Positions 58,911 to 64,000 of a DNA stretch of 64,000 nt are shown piece by piece. The notes beneath the pieces were generated by a model. The model was not told where the DNA came from. It made no database searches and worked only from the letters and a program-made list of their open reading frames with translations. Made by a program: the position numbers and the translations under genes. Origin of the DNA: an uncultured Clostridia bacterium (lineage in GTDB: Bacteria; Bacillota; Clostridia; Oscillospirales; Acutalibacteraceae); the NCBI GenBank assembly GCA_946500295.1, contig CAMMVF010000001.1:1-64000 (forward strand), in the 5' to 3' direction. How positions within the stretch are numbered: position 1 is the first letter of the stretch; each line of letters begins with the position of its first letter.

Positions 58911-59717
58911 TTACCTGCCGCCGGTTTCGCTGAGGTTTTGCTGATATGCTTTAAATTTAGACGGCTTTTTTATTTTCTCGGGCTTGACGTTTTTGCCCTT
59001 GAATTTTCTTGCGAATTTCCACGCCTTGCTCAACACCTCGTCCAAAGCTTCGTTCATTAATTCCTGACTAGCCTCGTCATCAATTCCGTTGAGTATTACA
59101 ATGGTAATTACAGAGCGGCAGTCCATATCCCCGTTTTTGTACTGGGCGCTCAAAACAGCGCCGAGCTTGGTTATAAGCTGTTTGTTTTTGCTTTTTAAGA
59201 GAGTGTTCACCTTGGGAACTACAGAATTTTTTGCAAAGGTTGCGCTGCGAAACGGCGAATAGCTGTCCTCCTCAAGGAAGATTTCATCTTTAAGCTCTGG
59301 GAAAATCTGCACCAGCCTTTTAAACAGGAAAACCGGGTCTACGTTTCCGTCCTCGTCTCTCTTTTTCTTCTTTGCCTGTCTTTGGGATTTTACTCTGACA
59401 GGGGTTGTGACGGTGGCTACAAAGTCGTTGGCAATGCTGGTTGCGTCACGTTTGTCATTTGTCTCGGGGTCGAACATCCAAGTGGCCAGCGAGCGCCACT
59501 CGTTGTCGGGACCGTCCTCCGTCATCTGGCAGCTTTCAAGCACCATGCGCTGCTTGTCTGTGTAGTAAATCACGGAGTAGGCAATGGCGTCGTTCGCATA
59601 AAGCGAGACTATCTCGTTTTCTTCGGCGTTTGAGACGTTCAGCTTTTTGTAGCCCATCGGCTCTACGGCTTCGCTGAATTTCGTACATACATATTCATAG
59701 GCTTCATTTACAGTCAT
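58911..59717 (-). CDS. Conserved-looking protein of unknown function
   Basis: 268 residues, soluble. An N-terminal alpha/beta part (VNEAYEYVCTKFSEAVEPMGYKK ... IAYSVIYYTDKQRMVLESCQM), a lysine/arginine-rich linker (RQAKKKKRDEDG), and a helical C-terminal half ending in a basic tail (KGKNVKPEKIKKPSKFKAY). No catalytic motif or membrane segment is visible. It is monocistronic with its own terminator. Family not recognised. Confidence 0.75.
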   Translation of the reverse strand: MTVNEAYEYVCTKFSEAVEPMGYKKLNVSNAEENEIVSLYANDAIAYSVIYYTDKQRMVLESCQMTEDGPDNEWRSLATWMFDPETNDKRDATSIANDFVATVTTPVRVKSQRQAKKKKRDEDGNVDPVFLFKRLVQIFPELKDEIFLEEDSYSPFRSATFAKNSVVPKVNTLLKSKNKQLITKLGAVLSAQYKNGDMDCRSVITIVILNGIDDEASQELMNEALDEVLSKAWKFARKFKGKNVKPEKIKKPSKFKAYQQNLSETGGR

Positions 59718-59856
59718 AATATTATCATCCTCATATTTGTTATTTGCATATTTGTCCTTTGCTTGTCACAGCCTATTATACCGTGTCATGGCGGATTTGT
59801 CACTACTTTTTGATTTTGTTTACAAAAACTCAATAGCCTGATATTCCAATTTCTAT

Positions 59857-59885
59857 TTGAAAGAGCTTACAATCTGTGGTATCAT
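59857..59885 (+). promoter_or_regulatory. Promoter of murI
   Basis: TTGAAA, 17 bp, TATCAT, about 90 bp before the start codon. Confidence 0.6.
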
Positions 59886-59976
59886 TACTAAAGTGTACCT
59901 CTAAAAGCTAAGCCGTAAAAAAGGCTGAATGAGAGCACAGAGCAGGAATAATTGATTTATAAGGGGATGAACGGCG

Positions 59977-60789
59977 ATGTCGAAAAAGCCCATAGGGGTT
60001 TTTGATTCCGGGCTTGGGGGCTTGACGGCGGTCAAAGAACTGCTGGAGGTTTTGCCCAATGAGGATATAGTCTACTTCGGGGATACCGGCAGAGTTCCCT
60101 ACGGAAACCGGAGTAAAAGTACAATAATTAAATATGCACAGCAGGACGCCGGTTTTCTGATTTCTAAAAATGTCAAATTTATAATCGCAGCCTGTGGGAC
60201 AGTCAGCTCAGTTGCCGGTGACTTGGGCGGTAGTATTCCCATCCCCTTTACAGGGGTTGTAAGACCCACGGCGGCGGCAGCCGTAAAAGCAACTAAAAAT
60301 AATAAAATCGGCGTTATAGGTACTAGCGCGACTATCGGCAGCGGTTCGTACAAGAAGGAGATTGAAAGGCTTGACTCTCAGATAGAGGTTTACCAGCAGG
60401 ATTGTCCGCTTTTTGTTCCCTTGGTAGAAAACGGCTTTATCAGTGAAGACGATCCGATAGCGGTGATGGTAGTGGAGAGATACCTGTCACATCTCAAAGA
60501 AATAGGGGTTGACACGATTATTTTGGGTTGTACTCACTATCCTATATTAAAGGGCGTTATATCAAACTTCATGGGTGAAGCTGTAACCCTAATTGATTCA
60601 GGTAGGGAAACGGCATTGTACACGGCCGAGCAACTGAAGAAAAGAGGACTGCTAAACGACGGCACAGACGCCGGGCAATGCAGTTTCTTTGTAAGCGATA
60701 CCCCGGACGGCTTTTCGCATCTTGCCGGGATGTTTCTCGACAGGAACATCGACCGAAGCGTGACGCAGATTGATATTGAGCAGTATTAA
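59977..60789 (+). CDS. murI: Glutamate racemase
   Basis: 270 residues. It makes D-glutamate for peptidoglycan. VFDSGLGGLTAVKEL (Asp), AACGTVSS (first catalytic Cys near 70) and LGCTHYPIL (second catalytic Cys near 185) are all present, as is FGDTGRVPYGNRS. AAGGGGATG precedes the ATG. It starts an operon with the DUF1934 gene and argS. Confidence 0.95.
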   Translation: MSKKPIGVFDSGLGGLTAVKELLEVLPNEDIVYFGDTGRVPYGNRSKSTIIKYAQQDAGFLISKNVKFIIAACGTVSSVAGDLGGSIPIPFTGVVRPTAAAAVKATKNNKIGVIGTSATIGSGSYKKEIERLDSQIEVYQQDCPLFVPLVENGFISEDDPIAVMVVERYLSHLKEIGVDTIILGCTHYPILKGVISNFMGEAVTLIDSGRETALYTAEQLKKRGLLNDGTDAGQCSFFVSDTPDGFSHLAGMFLDRNIDRSVTQIDIEQY

Positions 60790-60802
60790 AAGGAACTTGC
60801 AC

Positions 60803-61255
60803 ATGGAAGAATTAAAAAAGAATTACTTAATAAAAATTGTCGGAAAGCAGGAGGTTGAGGGTGAGACTGATGTGATTGAGGTTGAGACCACCGCAAGCTA
60901 CGAGCAGAAAGACGGAGTTAAATACATATCATATACTGAATATATTGAGGATGAGGACGGTCAGAGTGAAAAGGAGACTTTGGTCAAAATAGATAGCGAC
61001 ACGCTGGTTACGATAATCAGAACCGGCGAATTCCAAAGTCAGCTCATGCTCGAGCTTGACCGCCAGCACCAATGCTACTACTCCACGCCCTTTGGCGAGA
61101 TGCTCATTAAGGTTTACACCGGAGCTATGGAAATTGAGCTTAATGAGGACGGAGGACACGTCAGAGTTCAGTATTCATTAAACTTTAACAGCGATTTTGG
61201 CAGCGAGAACGAATTTTTGATTGAGCTACATAAGCTGCCTCATAAAACAGAGTAA
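60803..61255 (+). CDS. DUF1934 (YwiB-like) beta-barrel protein
   Basis: 150 residues, a small lipocalin-like barrel: alternating strands such as YLIKIVGKQEVEGETDVIEVETTA, VKIDSDTLVTIIRTG and VQYSLNFNSDF. The ATG at 60803 follows AAAAGGAAC. YwiB is encoded beside argS in Bacillus, the same order as here, which supports the call. Function unknown. Confidence 0.9.
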   Translation: MEELKKNYLIKIVGKQEVEGETDVIEVETTASYEQKDGVKYISYTEYIEDEDGQSEKETLVKIDSDTLVTIIRTGEFQSQLMLELDRQHQCYYSTPFGEMLIKVYTGAMEIELNEDGGHVRVQYSLNFNSDFGSENEFLIELHKLPHKTE

Positions 61256-61266
61256 AGGAAGATAAT

Positions 61267-62958
61267 ATGTCACAGATATCAGGTAAGGCAGTCTCAGGAC
61301 TGATGCAGGAAATTAAAAATGCGCTTAATGCAGCGGTGGAAAAGGGAGAGCTTCCGGCTTATGATAAGCTTCCGGATTTTATTATTGAGACGCCGGCGGA
61401 CAAAAGCCACGGAGACCTGGCCACAAACGCCGCCATGGCGTGCGCCAAGGTGTTCAGACAGCCGCCGTTTAAGATTGCGGCTGCAATAAAGAACAATATA
61501 AACCTTAAAAATACTTACATCAGTTCCTGCGAGGTCGCAGGACCGGGCTTTATTAATTTTACTCTCTCTCAGGATTACTACACGGCGGTGTTGCGTGAAA
61601 TAGAGGAAAAGGGCGAAGATTACGGCAGAAGCGACTATGGCAAGGGTAAAAAGATTCTGCTTGAGTTTGTATCTGCAAATCCGACCGGCCCCATGCACAT
61701 CGGCAACGCCAGGGGCGGAGCTCTGGGCGACTGCCTTGCGTCTGTTTTGCAGGCTGCAGGCTTTGAGGTTTCGAGGGAGTTTTACGTCAACGACGCAGGA
61801 AATCAGATAGAAAAGTTTAAGAACTCTCTTGAGGCGAGATACCTTCAACTGTTTGATCCGAGCGTTGAGATGCCTGAGGATTGCTACCTCGGCGAGGATA
61901 TAACGAACCACGCCAAGGCTTTTGCCGAAATTCACGGCGACAGCTATGTTAATATGTCAAGTGAACAGCGCAGAGACGCTCTGTGCGACTATGCCCTGCC
62001 GCTGAATATTCAAAAGCTCAAGACCGACCTTGAAAAATACAGAATCAATTACGACAACTGGTTTTTGGAAAGCTCCCTTCATAAAAGCGGTGCCGTGGCA
62101 GACATAATAGAGAAGCTGAAATCAAGCGGACATACCTACGAAAAGGAGGGTGCGCTGTGGTTTAAGACAACCGACTTCGGCGAGGACAAGGACAGGGTGC
62201 TAGTGCGTGCAAACGGAATTCCCACCTACCTGGTTCCCGATATCGCTTATCATTACAATAAACTGGTTACAAGGGGTTACGATATAGCCATTGACGTGCT
62301 GGGCGCAGACCACCACGGATATATTCCCAGAATCAAGGCTTCGATGGAGGCGCTGGGGGTTGACCCGGACAGGCTCGATATAATAATTATGCAGATGGTT
62401 CGACTTATCAAAAACGGCGAGACCTACAAGCTTTCAAAACGAAGCGGAAAGGCGGTTACGCTCGAGACCCTGCTCGAGGAGGTGCCCGTGGACGCAGCAA
62501 GGTTCATCTTTAATATGCGTGAGCCTAACACACAGATGGATTTTGACCTCGATTTGGCGGTTGCCGAGGACAGCCAAAACCCCGTTTACTACGTTCAGTA
62601 TGCCCATGCGAGAATTTGTTCCATACTCAAGGCGATGAAGGGTGACGGCATAGTCCCGAGGGAGTGCACGGGCGAGGAGCTGTCGCTGCTGAGTACGCCC
62701 GAGGAAAAGGAGCTTATCAGCCACCTTGCGTCATACACTGCCGAAATTGAGTCTGCGGCTAAAAACTACGACCCGACCAAGATTACCCGCTTTGTGCTTG
62801 AGCTTGCTTCGCTTTTCCACAAATTCTACAATGCCTGCCGAATCAAGGGCAGCGAGGAGGGCTTGATGCAGGCAAGGCTTGCACTGTGCTTATCGGTAAA
62901 AAGCGTAATCAAAAACGTGCTAGATATGCTCAAAATCACCGCACCGGAGTCGATGTGA
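61267..62958 (+). CDS. argS: Arginyl-tRNA synthetase
   Basis: 563 residues. Class I synthetase. The HIGH-type motif is PTGPMHIGNARGG near 140, and the KMSKS-type loop is YKLSKRSGKAVTL near 395; the N-terminal Add-1 domain (1-100) and the C-terminal helical anticodon-binding domain are both complete. It charges tRNA-Arg. AAGGAAG lies before the ATG; 11 bp after the DUF1934 gene. Confidence 0.97.
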   Translation: MSQISGKAVSGLMQEIKNALNAAVEKGELPAYDKLPDFIIETPADKSHGDLATNAAMACAKVFRQPPFKIAAAIKNNINLKNTYISSCEVAGPGFINFTLSQDYYTAVLREIEEKGEDYGRSDYGKGKKILLEFVSANPTGPMHIGNARGGALGDCLASVLQAAGFEVSREFYVNDAGNQIEKFKNSLEARYLQLFDPSVEMPEDCYLGEDITNHAKAFAEIHGDSYVNMSSEQRRDALCDYALPLNIQKLKTDLEKYRINYDNWFLESSLHKSGAVADIIEKLKSSGHTYEKEGALWFKTTDFGEDKDRVLVRANGIPTYLVPDIAYHYNKLVTRGYDIAIDVLGADHHGYIPRIKASMEALGVDPDRLDIIIMQMVRLIKNGETYKLSKRSGKAVTLETLLEEVPVDAARFIFNMREPNTQMDFDLDLAVAEDSQNPVYYVQYAHARICSILKAMKGDGIVPRECTGEELSLLSTPEEKELISHLASYTAEIESAAKNYDPTKITRFVLELASLFHKFYNACRIKGSEEGLMQARLALCLSVKSVIKNVLDMLKITAPESM

Positions 62959-62978
62959 TATTATATTAAGAGTTAGAT

Positions 62979-63017
62979 TTCCCGCCGCCTGAGCTAGGCG
63001 GTGGGAAATTTAAAAAT
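62979..63017 (+). terminator. Terminator of the murI-argS operon
   Basis: TTTCCCGCCGCC / GGCGGTGGGAAA stem with loop TGAGCTA, followed by TTTAAAAATAA. Confidence 0.65.
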
Positions 63018-63032
63018 AAATCAGAAAAACTA

Positions 63033-63061
63033 TTGACGAATAAAATAAGCTGTGATAAAAT
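63033..63061 (+). promoter_or_regulatory. Promoter of rpmG-secE-nusG
   Basis: TTGACG, 17 bp, TAAAAT. About 100 nt of leader follow, with two hairpins: CCTC..AAAAAGGGG / CCCTTTTTGAGG and GCCGG/CCGGC inside CTTAAGC...GCTAAG. Confidence 0.7.
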
Positions 63062-63167
63062 AGATATACCTCGTAAAAAGGGGTTTATTTTTTTGCCCTT
63101 TTTGAGGGAGGCTTAAGCGCCGGGAATCCGGCTAAGATAAAATATCCGAAAATCGGAGGTGCCGTTA

Positions 63168-63317
63168 ATGAGAGTAAAAATTACCATGGCCTGCACTGAG
63201 TGCAAGCAGCGCAACTACAACACTATGAAGAACAAGAAAAATGATCCTGACAGACTTGAGATGAACAAGTACTGCCGTTTCTGCAAAAAGCACACTCTTC
63301 ATAAGGAAACAAAGTAA
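63168..63317 (+). CDS. rpmG: 50S ribosomal protein L33, absent from ORF track
   Basis: 49 residues reading [20 protein letters not shown] and ending HTLHKETK. Two CxxC pairs (CTEC, CRFC) make it the zinc-binding form. CGGAGG precedes the ATG. rpmG-secE-nusG is the usual order in Firmicutes. Confidence 0.97.
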   Translation: MRVKITMACTECKQRNYNTMKNKKNDPDRLEMNKYCRFCKKHTLHKETK

Positions 63318-63334
63318 TAGCGGAGGTTTTGAAA

Positions 63335-63616
63335 ATGGCTGAAAAGAACGCCGAGAAAAAGGCAGTCGAAAAGAAGTCGGACAAAAAGCCGAGCTCCGGT
63401 AAGACGAAAAAGCCTAATGTTTTCTCGAGAATTTTTAAATACCTTCGTGAGTGTAAGAGCGAAATCAAGAAGATTACCTGGCCTGCGCCGAAAACGGTTT
63501 TCAAAAATATGGGAATCGTAATTGCGGTTATAGTAATAATAGGCCTGTTGATTTTCGCTTTGGACAGGGGTCTGTTCGCTCTGCTTGGTCTTATTATGGA
63601 GACTAGCGCAACCTAA
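63335..63616 (+). CDS. secE: Preprotein translocase subunit SecE
   Basis: 93 residues. Lysine-rich N-terminus, then KYLRECKSEIKKITWPAPK, the conserved SecE cytoplasmic block, and one transmembrane helix (about 57-80). It clamps SecY in the translocon. The ATG at 63335 is nine bases from GGAGG and is preferred over the track's TTG. Confidence 0.95.
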   Translation: MAEKNAEKKAVEKKSDKKPSSGKTKKPNVFSRIFKYLRECKSEIKKITWPAPKTVFKNMGIVIAVIVIIGLLIFALDRGLFALLGLIMETSAT

Positions 63617-63640
63617 TTTACACGGAGAAGGTGAATAACA

Positions 63641-64000
63641 ATGCCTGATGAAGCAAAATGGTATGTTGTTCATACCTATTCCGGGTATGAAAACAAGGTG
63701 GCTTCAAATCTTGAAAAAACTGTTGAAAACAGAGGACTTCAGGATTTAATCAAGGAGGTTAAGGTTCCGACCGAGAAAGTTACGGAGATTGAGGACTCAA
63801 AAACCCGTGAGGTCGAGAGGAAGATTTACCCCGGTTACGTTTTTATCAAAATGGTTTATACAGACGAGACATGGTATGTTGTACGCAACATCCGCGGTTG
63901 TACAGGTTTTGTCGGACCGTCGTCCAAGCCCGTTCCGCTTACAGACGCTGAGGTGGAGAAGATGGGAGTCGAGACCAAGGTGGTCGAGGTTTCATACAAA
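63641..64000 (+). CDS. nusG: Transcription factor NusG (partial, runs off the window)
   Basis: The first 120 residues are present. WYVVHTYSGYENKVASNLEK opens the NGN domain and KIYPGYVFIKMVYTDETWYVVRN is its RNA-polymerase-binding core; TGFVGPSSKPVPLT leads to the linker. The KOW domain lies beyond the edge. It binds RNA polymerase and affects elongation and pausing. GGAGAAGGTG precedes the ATG. Confidence 0.97.
   Translation, partial: MPDEAKWYVVHTYSGYENKVASNLEKTVENRGLQDLIKEVKVPTEKVTEIEDSKTREVERKIYPGYVFIKMVYTDETWYVVRNIRGCTGFVGPSSKPVPLTDAEVEKMGVETKVVEVSYK

Noticed and set aside
58752-59060. Plus-strand ORF of 102 aa
   Set aside because: It crosses a terminator hairpin and runs antisense into the gene at 58911.
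1-64000. CRISPR array
   Set aside because: The repeats are widely spaced, variable in length and without regular spacers; no cas gene is present.
1-64000. Prophage, integron or complete insertion sequence
   Set aside because: No integrase, transposase, terminase or structural phage gene could be recognised in any frame.

Overview
The window looks like a chromosome segment of an anaerobic, spore-forming, low-to-mid GC Clostridia bacterium, most likely an Oscillospiraceae/Ruminococcus relative. The support is a dockerin-bearing secreted protein (cellulosome-type), a type III glutamine synthetase, a complete Rnf complex in the order C-D-G-E-A-B, class I two-subunit fumarase, a T-box leader, and an alpha/beta-type small acid-soluble spore protein. 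No phage, complete insertion sequence, plasmid gene or CRISPR array was seen. The species cannot be fixed from this sequence.

Layout. 1-4.3 kb: CYTH enzyme, dockerin/cysteine-peptidase protein, pair of bacterial PH-domain membrane proteins. 4.4-10.7 kb: glutamine synthetase III behind a leader terminator, tRNA-Val, CBS protein, GNAT enzyme, NifU-like scaffold plus GGGtGRT protein. 10.8-15.4 kb: MarR/YczE operon, then a LytTR-DUF3021-ABC exporter operon bracketed by two direct copies of a cloverleaf-like intergenic element. 15.4-22.8 kb: leuA with T-box, then rnfCDGEAB. 23-30.6 kb: rpsT, ArsC-like phosphatase, and an envelope cluster (two DUF4358 lipoproteins, SGNH hydrolase, MBOAT acyltransferase, DHHW protein, pilus-type sortase). 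30.8-33.6 kb: Nif11-like small protein, WYL regulator, AlkD-like protein, YoaK protein. 33.6-38.3 kb: GT2/YfhO/GtrA surface-glycosylation module. 38.4-40.6 kb: a radical SAM gene behind a 10-codon leader ORF and a hairpin that hides its ribosome binding site, then a decayed polysaccharide deacetylase. 40.8-46.9 kb: NCS2 purine permease, tRNA-Thr and tRNA-Tyr, XRE-cupin regulator with an acyl-CoA synthetase, three small unknown genes. 47-53.9 kb: phosphodiesterase, ylxM-ffh, rpsP-khpA, fumarase, hflX, lipoprotein. 54-58.4 kb: lone 5S rRNA, DUF815 ATPase, binding protein fused to a peptidoglycan-binding domain, small regulator, GNAT enzyme, SASP. 58.9-64 kb: unknown gene, murI, DUF1934, argS, rpmG, secE, start of nusG.

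Two intergenic repeat families run through the window. Family 1 has eight copies of about 75-170 bp with conserved ends (TATAACCAAGTCGCC and GGCGAAGATTTAAA) and variable hairpin-rich interiors, like a non-autonomous miniature element. Family 2 has two full copies (a long outer stem closing three hairpins, with a base-pair-preserving change) and one 3' half; a third GC-rich element near leuA has the same shape but a different sequence.

The most unusual locus is at 38.43-39.59 kb. A consensus-like promoter leads to a 10-residue ORF with its own good ribosome binding site. The last codons of that ORF form one arm of a 15-bp hairpin whose other arm holds the whole Shine-Dalgarno of an AT-rich radical SAM gene. 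This is the architecture of a translational attenuator, or alternatively of a minimal peptide/radical SAM pair. All calls are from reading the sequence; no database search was run.
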